64,000 nucleotides of DNA from Paenibacillus sp. H1-7 (GTDB lineage: Bacteria; Bacillota; Bacilli; Paenibacillales; NBRC-103111), in assembly GCF_022354825.1 (NCBI RefSeq), contig NZ_CP031168.1, forward strand, positions 3,101,501 to 3,165,500. The letters run 5' to 3'. Shown here in pieces: positions 1 through 8,214 of the stretch; position 1 is the first letter of the stretch, and each line of letters opens with the position of its first letter. The notes beneath the pieces were generated by a model. It searched no databases, was not told the origin of the DNA, and was given only the letters and a program-made list of their open reading frames with translations. The translations under genes and the position numbers were made by a program.

Positions 1-115
1 GAACTTCCACCTGCTGATGGCAGCGAGCGTAGTGGTCATATTGCCTATCGTCATCGTCTTTATTTTTGCGCAAAAATACATTGTGGCTGCGATGGCTAAC
101 TCGACCTTTAAATAA
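1..115 (+). CDS. Carbohydrate-type ABC transporter permease, C-terminal end (partial)
   Basis: Only the last 37 codons are present, read from base 2 to the TAA at 113-115. They encode a hydrophobic membrane segment followed by FIFAQKYIVAAMANSTFK. Ending in a transmembrane helix plus a short [FL]-x-x-Q-[RK]-[YF]-[FIV] tail is typical of MalG/UgpE-type inner-membrane subunits of sugar or glycerol-3-phosphate importers. A glycerophosphodiesterase lies two genes downstream, so a glycerol-phosphate transporter is an attractive but unproven reading. The rest of the gene and its operon lie outside the window. Confidence 0.75.
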   Translation, partial: NFHLLMAASVVVILPIVIVFIFAQKYIVAAMANSTFK

Positions 116-169
116 GGGATCAAGTCATGGAATACGGTAACACGGTAAACGATAAAAGGAGACTGTCCA

Positions 170-1303
170 TTGAAGCGAAAAACGGTTATGATCTTACTAA
201 CCGGCATCTTGTGTACTGCCGTGATCGGCTGCCAAAAGGCCCCGGAGGGCAGCGCCGCCAAGCCAGCGGATAAGCCTGCTGCTGTTGCTGCGCAAGCGGG
301 AGAAGGGGCCAAGACAAATGCTGCTGGCGGAAAAATTACACAAGAAGAAGCCGGAATCAAAATACGCGTCAACATGCCGGAGATCAAACCATTCCTGGAG
401 CAGAGCAAGGCCGGGCCGATTGTGCCCGCTTTGCAGCAAAAAGCGGTTCCTCAAGGGATCGGATTCATTGAAGAGAAGAACTGGATTCTTATCAGCCATT
501 ACCGGGAGGGCGGCTTACCAAGCCTCTTGACGGTTGTGGATGCCGGATCGGGCGAGATGGTCAAGGCCATGGAGCTGTATAAGGACGCCAACACGCCTTA
601 TACCGGCCATGCCGGCGGAGTCACGGTCAGCAAACGCCATGTGTGGATTTCCTCGGACAGCTATGCGTATCAGCTGAAGCTGGAGGATGTGATCCAGGCG
701 AAAAGCGACTCCAAGCTCACGTTCGCAGGCTCCATTAAGACCGACACGCGGGCTTCCTTCACTACTTATGCCAACGGCGTGCTATGGGTTGGGGAATACG
801 CTAACGGCAAAGACTATCCGACCGAGAAGTCGCACTATATGAACAACCGCGACGATAAGGAATATAAAGCGTGGACCGTGGGCTACAAGCTTGACGAGCA
901 GACGGACCTGCTTCCTGCCGGCAAGAAGGTCGAACCGAATGTGCCGGTCGTTCCCGACTATATCCTGTCGATACCGGACAGTATTCAGGGGATGGCTATT
1001 ACGCCGAGCAGCATCTTGCTTAGCCAATCGGCAGGCCGTAATGCGGCAAGCACCTTGATGAAGCACAGCAATGTGCTGTCCGAGCAGCCGCACAGCAAGG
1101 CGGCGATCGGAAGTGAGACGGTGCCGGTCTGGTTCGTGGATAGCAAGAACAAGAAGGAACCGATGCAAATCCCTCCCATGTCCGAAGGAATCGTTCACTC
1201 CAAGGGAATGCTGTACATTTTGTTTGAATCCGGCGCGAGTATGTACAAAGCGTCTTCCAGCTATGCGCTGGACCGCATTCATCTTTTACAAATGAACGAT
1301 TAA
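170..1303 (+). CDS. Lipoprotein of unknown function
   Basis: A 377-residue protein starting at TTG 170 behind an AAAGGAGAC ribosome site. It begins with a lipoprotein signal peptide: KRK, a hydrophobic core, then the lipobox VIGC with Cys21 as the predicted lipidated residue. An Ala/Lys/Gly-rich linker (residues 25-60) follows. The rest has repeated short stretches such as GHAGGVTVSKRHVWISS that suggest a beta-propeller-like extracellular domain; this is inferred from pattern, not homology. It lies 54 bp after a sugar permease and 15 bp before a glycerophosphodiesterase, so it may be cotranscribed with them. I do not recognise a named family. Confidence 0.8.
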   Translation: MKRKTVMILLTGILCTAVIGCQKAPEGSAAKPADKPAAVAAQAGEGAKTNAAGGKITQEEAGIKIRVNMPEIKPFLEQSKAGPIVPALQQKAVPQGIGFIEEKNWILISHYREGGLPSLLTVVDAGSGEMVKAMELYKDANTPYTGHAGGVTVSKRHVWISSDSYAYQLKLEDVIQAKSDSKLTFAGSIKTDTRASFTTYANGVLWVGEYANGKDYPTEKSHYMNNRDDKEYKAWTVGYKLDEQTDLLPAGKKVEPNVPVVPDYILSIPDSIQGMAITPSSILLSQSAGRNAASTLMKHSNVLSEQPHSKAAIGSETVPVWFVDSKNKKEPMQIPPMSEGIVHSKGMLYILFESGASMYKASSSYALDRIHLLQMND

Positions 1304-1318
1304 TTAGGAGGAGCAGCA

Positions 1319-2035
1319 ATGAGCATTGTCGGATTGGCGCATCGCGGGTATCCCAAACAATATCCGGAAAATACGCTTGTATCGTTTCAGGCCGCATTGG
1401 ATTTGTCTTACAGCCACTTGGAGCTGGATGTCAATTTGACGAAGGACGGCGTTCCGGTCGTCATTCACGATCCGACGGTGAACCGGACAACGAATGGCAA
1501 AGGCCGTGTCCTGGACTACACGTGGGAAGAGCTGCAGAAGCTCCGCACGGACGGGGAGCAAACGATTCCTACACTGGAAGACGTATTGAAGCTCGCCCGA
1601 GGCAAAGCGAAGGTCGATATCGAGCTTAAGCAGAGCGGAAGCTTATACACGGGGATGGAAGAGAAGGTATTGGAGGTCATTCGCTCCTGCGATGTGCAGG
1701 ATCAAGTGTTCATCACTTCGTTCGACCATTACTCGATTCAGCGCACCCGCCAGCTGTCGAGCGATATTGAAATCGGTTTGGTTATCTACGGAGCTACTCC
1801 GTCTATCTTCCCTTATGCGAAGGAGCTCGGAGCCAAATATATATCGGTCAAATACATATATTTAACCGATGATTATGTCCGGTTGTGCGAAGAAAACGGG
1901 ATTCAGCTGATCGCGTGGACGATTGACGACGAAGCAGCGATGCGCCAAATGTGCAAGCAATATCCTCAAGTATGGGTGTGCACGAACGAGCTGGAGAAGT
2001 GGAAGGCCTGCGTGCTGGAAACCGCAGCGAATTAG
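1319..2035 (+). CDS. Glycerophosphodiester phosphodiesterase
   Basis: A 238-residue GDPD-family enzyme that hydrolyses glycerophosphodiesters to glycerol-3-phosphate and an alcohol. The signature is clear: HRG at residues 8-10, ENT at 17-19, ELDV at 35-38 (E35 and D37 bind metal), and IHD near 49-51 followed by RTTNGKG. There is no signal peptide, so it should act in the cytosol. The start is ATG 1319 with AGGAGG 7 bases upstream. It follows the lipoprotein by 15 bp and ends at a strong terminator, so it is the last gene of the operon entering from the left. With an importer next door, a role in using lipid head-group diesters is likely. Confidence 0.93.
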   Translation: MSIVGLAHRGYPKQYPENTLVSFQAALDLSYSHLELDVNLTKDGVPVVIHDPTVNRTTNGKGRVLDYTWEELQKLRTDGEQTIPTLEDVLKLARGKAKVDIELKQSGSLYTGMEEKVLEVIRSCDVQDQVFITSFDHYSIQRTRQLSSDIEIGLVIYGATPSIFPYAKELGAKYISVKYIYLTDDYVRLCEENGIQLIAWTIDDEAAMRQMCKQYPQVWVCTNELEKWKACVLETAAN

Positions 2036-2057
2036 TGCCTGTTCCAATGGAATGTTG

Positions 2058-2085
2058 AAGGAGCCGCAGCTGCGGCTCCTTTTTC
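2058..2085 (+). terminator. Rho-independent terminator after the phosphodiesterase gene
   Basis: A self-complementary stem, GGAGCCGCA/TGCGGCTCC with a 2-base loop (2060-2079), followed by a T-rich run. It closes the operon entering from the left edge. Confidence 0.9.
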
Positions 2086-2134
2086 TTATGCCTGAACGTC
2101 AATTAGACGCAGGCTATTTTTTCTCCATATCATT

Positions 2135-2373
2135 TTACTGCATCAGAAGATAGATTCCGGCGGCCAATAGAGCTGTGACGGAGAGCACAAGCAGAGCACC
2201 TCTCCGTGATCGGGGCGAATCAGATTCATGATGGATCGAATGAGCATCGTTTTGCCCGACCCGTTGGGACCGATTAACCCTGTAATATAGCCGCTGCGGA
2301 TTTGAAAATTCAGATTGCTCAGGACGAACTCTCCGCATTGCTTGGTAAACTGACGAAACTCTACGGCATTCAT
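2135..2373 (-). pseudogene. Deletion remnant of a YtrB-type ABC ATPase fused to a permease tail
   Basis: The reading frame from ATG 2371-2373 encodes the first ~57 residues of an ABC ATPase, including an intact Walker A (GPNGSGKT, residues 35-42), up to LIRPDHGEV. Then it breaks off: there is no Q-loop, signature motif or Walker B. In the adjacent +1 frame the same DNA ends with a hydrophobic helix, ALLVLSVTALLAAGIYLLMQ, and a stop at 2135-2137, which looks like the end of an ABC-2 permease. The simplest reading is a deletion that removed most of the ATPase gene and nearly all of a permease gene, joining near 2195. The start overlaps the stop of the upstream GntR gene, as in functional ytrAB-type operons. 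Confidence 0.75.
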
Positions 2374-2753
2374 GATCCATTCTCCTCTCCATAAAGAATT
2401 GATACTAAATTCGATAGGTCTTGTCGCGTTAGCCCAAGGGCCCGGCTTTCTTTGATGATGGCTTTGATCTGATCTTCCAGCTCACGGAATTTCATCTCCC
2501 GGATCGACTCCTTGTTGGTCCCGGTTACAAAGGTTCCTTTGCCGGTGACGGAAGTCACCAGTCCTTCCTGCTCCAGCTCGTCATAAGCCCGTTTTGTCGT
2601 GATCACGCTGATTTTCAAGTTTTGAGCAAGATGGCGAATGGAAGGGAGAAGCTCTCCTTCCTGCAGCTGTCCCGATAAAATTTGGATCTTAATCTGTTCC
2701 TTGATTTGCAAATATATGGGTTCTCCCGAGGATAGGGATACGGAAAGATGCAT
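2370..2753 (-). CDS. GntR/YtrA-family transcriptional repressor
   Basis: A 127-residue YtrA-subfamily regulator. The N-terminal winged helix spans residues ~10-75 (PIYLQIKEQIKIQILSGQL, then LPSIRHLAQ and GKGTFV), with a short C-terminal dimerisation helix region. This is the small size typical of YtrA proteins that control ABC transporters. The ATG at 2753 is preferred over an upstream in-frame start because it has AAAGAGGT 6 bases before it. Its stop overlaps the start of the truncated ATPase. The regulator is intact although the transporter it presumably controlled is deleted. Confidence 0.85.
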   Translation of the reverse strand: MHLSVSLSSGEPIYLQIKEQIKIQILSGQLQEGELLPSIRHLAQNLKISVITTKRAYDELEQEGLVTSVTGKGTFVTGTNKESIREMKFRELEDQIKAIIKESRALGLTRQDLSNLVSILYGEENGS

Positions 2754-2772
2754 GAGTGTACCTCTTTCATAA

Positions 2773-2795
2773 GTGTATATATCGTATATATACAC
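2773..2795 (-). promoter_or_regulatory. Probable operator of the YtrA-type repressor
   Basis: A perfect 9-bp inverted repeat, GTGTATATA-TCGTA-TATATACAC, 20 bp upstream of the repressor start. AT-rich palindromes of this kind are the usual binding sites of YtrA-family regulators, so autorepression is likely. Confidence 0.65.
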
Positions 2796-2883
2796 TATAT
2801 TACACTTGTGATCAAATGAATAATATGGAGCTCGTTAAAATTAGGCTGAATCGATTAGGATAGGAAAGGAGACGAGAGGGTTC

Positions 2884-2917
2884 AAGATGTACTTACAACT
2901 TGGAAAAATGATATAAT
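2884..2917 (+). promoter_or_regulatory. araR promoter with overlapping AraR-like operator
   Basis: The -10 box is TATAAT (2912-2917). A weak -35, GTACTT (2889-2894), lies 17 bp upstream inside the sequence AAGATGTACTTACAACTT, which resembles the AraR operator ATTTGTACGTACAAAT. Overlap of the operator with the -35 suggests that AraR represses its own gene. Confidence 0.6.
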
Positions 2918-2969
2918 ATACGAAAATTCAAACCGCAAGAAACGACAGCCAATCCATTCGAGGTGACAG

Positions 2970-4061
2970 ATGACAACCAAGCAGCAGCCCAAATATATGA
3001 TTTTGAAGCAGGAAATCTTAACCTGGCTTCATTCCGGACGATTGAAGCCGGATGATCAGATGCCGACGGAGAACGAGATCGCCGATCAGTTCCAAATGAG
3101 CCGGCAAACCGTCCGCCAGACGTTCGGCGTGCTGGAGCAGGAAGGCTGGATATATCGAATCCAAGGCAAAGGGACCTTCGTGTCCAGCCCGCAGTCAGGC
3201 CCCAAGCTCCAGGATGTGCAGACGATCGGAGTTATTACGACGTATATATCCGATTACATATTTCCTCACATCGTCCGGGGAGCGGAATCCGCGCTGCGAA
3301 GCCGAGGCTACCGGATGCTGCTGTCGAGCACGGACAACGACAAGGTAAAGGAGAAGGAAAGCCTGCACATGATGATGAGTCAGCCGCTGAGCGGACTTAT
3401 CATTGAGCCGACCAAAAGCGCGGAGGGCAACCCGAACCTGGATTACTTTTTGTCGCTCTGCTACAAGGACATCCCTTATCTCATGATCAATGAAAGCTAC
3501 CCGGAGCTGAGTTGTCCGTACATCAAAGCGGATGATGAAGCCGGGGGCTATAAGGCGGCGGAGCATTTGATTAAGCTTGGGCACCGCCGGATTGCCGGTT
3601 TTTTCAAAATAGACGATTTGCAGGGAGTCAATCGGCTAAAAGGATTTATGAGGGCGCACCAGGAGCACAAGGTTCCTCTGGTACCGGAAACGGTAATACG
3701 CTACACGACCGAGGAGAAGGCGATCAAGCCGTTCGAAACCGCTTATGCGATGCTGAAGCAGGAGGATACGAGACCGACCGCGATGGTTTGTTACAACGAC
3801 GAGTTGGCGGTACATCTGCTTGAAGCGGTAAGGCAGGCGGGGTTGTCCGTACCGGGAGACTTGTCCATCGTCGGGTTCGACGACTCGACCTTGGCGGTGG
3901 CTACGGAAGTGAAGCTGACTACTCTTACGCATCCGAAGATGGAAATGGGAGCGATGGCCGCCCAGCTTTTGATGGACCTCATCGAGCAAAAGAAAGGGAC
4001 AGCGAGCCATCATGTGTATGATCCGGAGCTTGTGATCAGAGAGTCGACAAGACAAATTTAA
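2970..4061 (+). CDS. araR: Arabinose operon repressor AraR
   Basis: A 363-residue repressor with the chimeric AraR architecture. A GntR-type winged helix lies at residues ~5-75 (MPTENEIADQFQMSRQTVRQ and GKGTFVS). A LacI/GalR-type periplasmic-binding-protein fold follows from ~85 to the end (GVITTYISDYIFPHIVRG, then VVGFDDS-like IVGFDDSTLA). In Bacillus, AraR binds ATTTGTACGTACAAAT sites and is released by L-arabinose. Matching sites occur before araR and before araD. ATG 2970 has GAGGTGAC upstream. It sits directly before araD-araB-araA in the same direction but has its own promoter. Confidence 0.93.
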   Translation: MTTKQQPKYMILKQEILTWLHSGRLKPDDQMPTENEIADQFQMSRQTVRQTFGVLEQEGWIYRIQGKGTFVSSPQSGPKLQDVQTIGVITTYISDYIFPHIVRGAESALRSRGYRMLLSSTDNDKVKEKESLHMMMSQPLSGLIIEPTKSAEGNPNLDYFLSLCYKDIPYLMINESYPELSCPYIKADDEAGGYKAAEHLIKLGHRRIAGFFKIDDLQGVNRLKGFMRAHQEHKVPLVPETVIRYTTEEKAIKPFETAYAMLKQEDTRPTAMVCYNDELAVHLLEAVRQAGLSVPGDLSIVGFDDSTLAVATEVKLTTLTHPKMEMGAMAAQLLMDLIEQKKGTASHHVYDPELVIRESTRQI

Positions 4062-4134
4062 TGCAGATGTTGTTTGAAGTATCGGGTAAAAAATAAATAA
4101 AATGGACTAACAAAAAAAAGATTTCAAAAAAATG

Positions 4135-4163
4135 TGGAATAAATGTACGTACAAATGTATAAT
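4135..4163 (+). promoter_or_regulatory. araDBA promoter with AraR operator
   Basis: The -35-like TGGAAT (4135-4140) and -10 TATAAT (4158-4163) are 17 bp apart. The spacer holds AAATGTACGTACAAAT (4141-4156), which differs from the Bacillus AraR consensus at only two edge bases. Repressor bound here would block RNA polymerase directly. Confidence 0.8.
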
Positions 4164-4204
4164 TTATTTAGAACTTATTCATTTTTTTGAAAGGCGATGG
4201 TACA

Positions 4205-4220
4205 AGTTGTTAGTACAACT
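4205..4220 (+). promoter_or_regulatory. Candidate second AraR operator at the araD start
   Basis: AGTTGTTAGTACAACT is a palindrome with 6-bp arms, centred about 64 bp (six helical turns) after the first operator. It covers the proposed TTG start of araD. Paired, in-phase operators are characteristic of cooperative AraR binding. Its core TAGTAC is less canonical than TACGTAC. Confidence 0.45.
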
Positions 4221-4896
4221 AAAAAAGGCCGTATGGGAAGCAAACATGGATTTGCCGAAGTACGGCCTTGTTACGTTTACATGGGGTAATGTAAGCGGTA
4301 TCGACCGCGAACAAGGGCTTGTCGTCATCAAGCCGAGCGGCGTACCGTATGAGCAGCTGAAGTGGGAGGATCTTGTTGTTGTAGACTTGAACGGCAACGT
4401 GGTAGAAGGCGATCTGAGGCCATCGTCGGATACTGCCACGCATCTTGTGCTGTACAAGGCGTTTCCAGACATCGGCGGCATTGTGCATACGCATTCTCCG
4501 TGGGCGACCAGCTGGGCTCAGGCGGGCAGAGGGATTCCGGCGCTCGGAACGACGCATGCCGATTACTTTTACGGGGAAGTGCCGTGCACTAGGCCGATGA
4601 CCGAGAAGGAAATCCGCGGAGCATATGAATTGGAGACGGGCAATGTCATCGTGGAGACGTTCCGCGACCGCGACCCGAACCAGATGCCCGCTGTGCTCGT
4701 TCACAGTCATGCACCGTTTAACTGGGGCAAGGACGCGCATCAAGCCGTTCATAACGCAGTCGTTCTGGAGGAAGTGGCCAAGTTGGCCCATCATACGTTC
4801 GGGCTGAACGCAGGCGCACCTTCTATGGACCAGACACTGCTGGACCGGCATTTTTTGCGCAAGCACGGCGCCAACGCCTACTACGGACAAAAGTAG
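4207..4896 (+). CDS. araD: L-ribulose-5-phosphate 4-epimerase
   Basis: This enzyme interconverts L-ribulose-5-phosphate and D-xylulose-5-phosphate, the last step of arabinose entry into the pentose phosphate pathway. It is a class II aldolase/epimerase with zinc-site motifs HTH (H94, H96) and HSH (H166, H168), SSDT with D75, and GNVSG and KPSG phosphate-binding loops. TTG 4207 gives 229 residues, the same length as Bacillus AraD and in register with its conserved [16 protein letters not shown] longer frame from 4132 would begin inside the promoter. The likely ribosome site AAGG is 12 bases away, so translation may be modest. First gene of araDBA. Confidence 0.92.
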   Translation: MLVQLKKAVWEANMDLPKYGLVTFTWGNVSGIDREQGLVVIKPSGVPYEQLKWEDLVVVDLNGNVVEGDLRPSSDTATHLVLYKAFPDIGGIVHTHSPWATSWAQAGRGIPALGTTHADYFYGEVPCTRPMTEKEIRGAYELETGNVIVETFRDRDPNQMPAVLVHSHAPFNWGKDAHQAVHNAVVLEEVAKLAHHTFGLNAGAPSMDQTLLDRHFLRKHGANAYYGQK

Positions 4897-4932
4897 TGCC
4901 ATTCTTAATTACCGGGAGGAACGAGTGAAGCT

Positions 4933-6603
4933 ATGAGCAAAACATATGCCATAGGCGTAGACTACGGCACGGAGTCGGGCCGCGCGGTGCTGGTAGATTT
5001 GGCGGACGGCACGGAGGTTGCCGAGCATGTGACGCCGTATCCGCATAATGTAATAGATGAGAGACTGCCGGGCTCCGGTGTCCGCCTGGAGGCGGATTGG
5101 GCGCTGCAGCATCCGGGAGATTATATCGAGGTGCTGCGCCGTTCCGTTCCGGCCGTTATGCAAGCCTCCGGTGTCGATCCGCGTGCTGTCATCGGGGTCG
5201 GGATTGATTTTACGGCTTGCACGATGCTGCCGGTGGATGCGGACGGAGAGCCTCTATGCTTCAATCCGGAGCTTCAGCATCTTCCGCACAGCTGGGTCAA
5301 GCTGTGGAAGCATCATGCCGCCCAGGATGAAGCGAATTTGATCAACGAGATCGCGGAGCAGCGGGGCGAGCCGTTCTTGCCGCGCTATGGCGGCAAAATT
5401 TCGTCCGAGTGGATGATCGCGAAAATTTGGCAAATTTTGAATGAGGCGCCGGATCTTTATGAAAAGACAGACTTGTTTCTAGAGGCGACGGACTGGGTTG
5501 TGTATAAAATGACTGGCAGCCGGCTGAGAAACAGCTGTACGGCAGGCTATAAAGCGATCTGGCATAAGCAGGACGGATATCCCGATTCGGATTTCTTCTT
5601 CGCTCTGGATCCCCGGCTGGCCAATCTGACGAGCACAAAGCTGCGCGGCGACGTGGTGCCGCTAGGAACGAAAGCGGGAGAGCTGTCCGATGAAATGGCC
5701 GCCGTGATGGGACTCGCGCCTGGCACGGCTGTTGCGGTCGGGAATGTCGACGCTCATGCGGCGGTTCCTGGAGTCGGCGTCGTTACCCCAGGTAAGCTGG
5801 TTATGGCTATGGGAACGTCGATTTGCCATATGCTGCTCGGTACGAAGGAATCCAAGGTCGAAGGTATGTGCGGCGTCGTGGAGGATGGGATTATTCCCGG
5901 ATATATGGGATATGAAGCAGGACAGTCTGCTGTCGGGGATATTTTCGCCTGGTTCGTGGATCAGTCCGTACCGGCTTATGTTAGCGAAGCAGCGCAAAAG
6001 GAAGGCACCTCGGTGCATGAGTGGCTTGAGCAGCGGGCGGCTGCATATAAGCCAGGCGAAACGGGGCTGTTAGCGCTGGATTGGTGGAACGGCAACCGCT
6101 CCGTATTGGTCGATACGGATTTAACCGGGCTGTTCGTCGGCTGCACGCTGCTGACCAAGCCGGAAGAAATGTACCGGGCCTTGCTCGAAGCGACTGCGTT
6201 CGGCACGCGCAAAATTGTCGAGGCGTTCCACAGCAACGGGGTGGAGGTCCATGAGCTGTACGCATGCGGTGGGCTTCCGCAGAAGAACAAATTGTTAATG
6301 CAAATTTATGCCGACGTGACGAACCGGGAAATCAAGATCGCGGCCTCTAAGCAAACGCCGGCGGTCGGCGCGGCGATGTTCGGAGCTGTCGCTGCAGGCT
6401 CGGCTAAGGGCGGCTACGATTCCATCGTAGAGGCTGCCGCGAAGATGGCGCGTGTCAAGGAAGAATCGTTCAAGCCGATTCTTGAGAACGTCGCCGTGTA
6501 CGAGCAGCTGTATGCAGAGTACAACAAGCTGCACGATTATTTCGGCCGCGGTGAGAACCAGGTGATGAAGCGGTTGAAATCTATCAAGGAAGCTGCTCGC
6601 TAG
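4933..6603 (+). CDS. araB: L-ribulokinase
   Basis: A 556-residue FGGY-family sugar kinase that phosphorylates L-ribulose with ATP. The N-terminal ATPase lobe starts with [16 protein letters not shown] (residues 8-23). The centre carries [11 protein letters not shown], and the C-terminal lobe has [20 protein letters not shown], the glycine-rich adenosine-binding region. Length matches AraB enzymes (about 560). It lies 36 bp after araD and 53 bp before araA, in the Bacillus-like set though ordered D-B-A. ATG 4933 follows GGGAGG and AGTGAAG. Confidence 0.95.
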   Translation: MSKTYAIGVDYGTESGRAVLVDLADGTEVAEHVTPYPHNVIDERLPGSGVRLEADWALQHPGDYIEVLRRSVPAVMQASGVDPRAVIGVGIDFTACTMLPVDADGEPLCFNPELQHLPHSWVKLWKHHAAQDEANLINEIAEQRGEPFLPRYGGKISSEWMIAKIWQILNEAPDLYEKTDLFLEATDWVVYKMTGSRLRNSCTAGYKAIWHKQDGYPDSDFFFALDPRLANLTSTKLRGDVVPLGTKAGELSDEMAAVMGLAPGTAVAVGNVDAHAAVPGVGVVTPGKLVMAMGTSICHMLLGTKESKVEGMCGVVEDGIIPGYMGYEAGQSAVGDIFAWFVDQSVPAYVSEAAQKEGTSVHEWLEQRAAAYKPGETGLLALDWWNGNRSVLVDTDLTGLFVGCTLLTKPEEMYRALLEATAFGTRKIVEAFHSNGVEVHELYACGGLPQKNKLLMQIYADVTNREIKIAASKQTPAVGAAMFGAVAAGSAKGGYDSIVEAAAKMARVKEESFKPILENVAVYEQLYAEYNKLHDYFGRGENQVMKRLKSIKEAAR

Positions 6604-6656
6604 ACTGTGATCTTATTTCATTGAGAGTTATTTGCACTCATAGGGAGGAAATAGAG

Positions 6657-8150
6657 ATGATTTTGCAAAGAGAATACGTATTTTGGTTTGTAACGGGAAG
6701 TCAGCATTTGTACGGACCTGAGACGCTTCAGGAAGTGGATGAGCATTCAGCTCGCATCGCCGAAGGGCTGAGTCAGGATCCGGCGATAGCTTTTCCTGTC
6801 GTATTCAAGCCGGTCGTCACGACTCCGGATGCTATACATACCCTATGCAGGGAGGCTAATGCCGATGAGAGCTGCGCAGGGATCATCACCTGGATGCATA
6901 CGTTCTCTCCTGCCAAAATGTGGATCGCCGGCCTGGCCGAGCTCCGCAAGCCGCTGCTTCATCTGCATACCCAGTACAACAGAGATATTCCTTGGAACAG
7001 CATTGATATGGACTTCATGAATACGAATCAATCGGCGCACGGCGACCGTGAATACGGATTTATCGGTGCAAGAATGGGGATTGCCCGCAAGGTGATCGCC
7101 GGTCATTGGGAAGACCGGGACGTTCGCCGCAGAATCGGCGGATGGCAGCAAACCGCGGTCGCTTATACGGAAGGACGCAAGCTGAAGGTAGCCCGGTTCG
7201 GCGACAACATGCGCCAGGTTGCGGTAACGGAAGGCGACAAGGTGGAAGCGCAAATCCAATTCGGCTGGTCCGTGAACGGTTATGGGATCGGCGATTTGGT
7301 GCAAAGAATGAACGATATTTCCGAGAGTGAAGTGAATCGGCTCTTTGAGGAATACAACGATTTGTATACGATTGCGGATGCAGCCCGTACGTCAGGTCCT
7401 GTTCGCGAGTCTATTTTGGTGCAGGCCCGTATTGAGCTTGGTATGAAAGCATTCCTGGAAGAAGGCGGCTTCGGAGCGTTCACAACGACATTCGAGGATC
7501 TTCACGGGATGAAGCAGCTTCCCGGTCTTGCCGTACAGCGTTTGATGGAGGCGGGCTATGGCTTCGGCGGCGAGGGCGATTGGAAAACCGCAGCCTTGGT
7601 GCGGACGTTGAAGCTGATCGCAGCCAATAAAGGCACTTCGTTTATGGAGGATTACACGTATCATTTGGAGCCGGGCAACGAGCTTGTTCTGGGATCGCAT
7701 ATGCTAGAGGTATGTCCGACGATTGCGGCTTCCCGTCCGACGATTGAAGTGCATCCGCTCTCCATCGGAGGCAAAGCGGATCCGGCCCGCCTGTTGTTCG
7801 ACGGCCGCAGCGGTCCGGCGTTGAATGCTTCCGTCGTCGATCTGGGCCGGCGGTTCCGTCTCGTAGTCAACGAGGTTGACGCCGTGAAGCCGGAGCAACC
7901 GATGCCGAAGCTGCCGGTCGCCCGGGTGCTGTGGAAAGCGCAGCCGTCGCTGGGACTTGCTGCCGAAGCCTGGATTCATGCGGGCGGCGCCCATCATACC
8001 GCCTTTTCGTATGTCGTGACCTCGGAGCAGCTGGCCGATTGGGCCGAAATGACCGGGATCGAGTTTTTGCTCATTAATAAAGACACGACGATCCCTTCTT
8101 TCCGCAACGAGCTGAGATGGAACGACATGTATTGGAGCGGACGCCGTTAA
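6657..8150 (+). CDS. araA: L-arabinose isomerase
   Basis: This enzyme isomerises L-arabinose to L-ribulose, the first step of the pathway. It has 497 residues, close to the Bacillus enzyme. Family features are the start REYVFWFVTGSQHLYG, GFGGEGDWKTAAL carrying a catalytic Glu, MEDYTYHLEPGNE with the second Glu and metal-site His, and the C-terminal GGAHHTAFSY His pair. ATG 6657 is chosen over an upstream in-frame TTG because GGGAGG sits just before it. It is the last gene of araDBA and ends before a clear terminator. Confidence 0.95.
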   Translation: MILQREYVFWFVTGSQHLYGPETLQEVDEHSARIAEGLSQDPAIAFPVVFKPVVTTPDAIHTLCREANADESCAGIITWMHTFSPAKMWIAGLAELRKPLLHLHTQYNRDIPWNSIDMDFMNTNQSAHGDREYGFIGARMGIARKVIAGHWEDRDVRRRIGGWQQTAVAYTEGRKLKVARFGDNMRQVAVTEGDKVEAQIQFGWSVNGYGIGDLVQRMNDISESEVNRLFEEYNDLYTIADAARTSGPVRESILVQARIELGMKAFLEEGGFGAFTTTFEDLHGMKQLPGLAVQRLMEAGYGFGGEGDWKTAALVRTLKLIAANKGTSFMEDYTYHLEPGNELVLGSHMLEVCPTIAASRPTIEVHPLSIGGKADPARLLFDGRSGPALNASVVDLGRRFRLVVNEVDAVKPEQPMPKLPVARVLWKAQPSLGLAAEAWIHAGGAHHTAFSYVVTSEQLADWAEMTGIEFLLINKDTTIPSFRNELRWNDMYWSGRR

Positions 8151-8176
8151 TGTTGCATCTAGTGCTATAAGAGTAG

Positions 8177-8214
8177 AAAGCCGGGAACCAGCGTATGCGG
8201 TTTCCGGCTTTTTG
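8177..8214 (+). terminator. Terminator of the ara operon
   Basis: A long stem, AAAGCCGGGAACC paired with GGTTTCCGGCTTT, and a T-run, 27 bp after araA. Confidence 0.88.
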
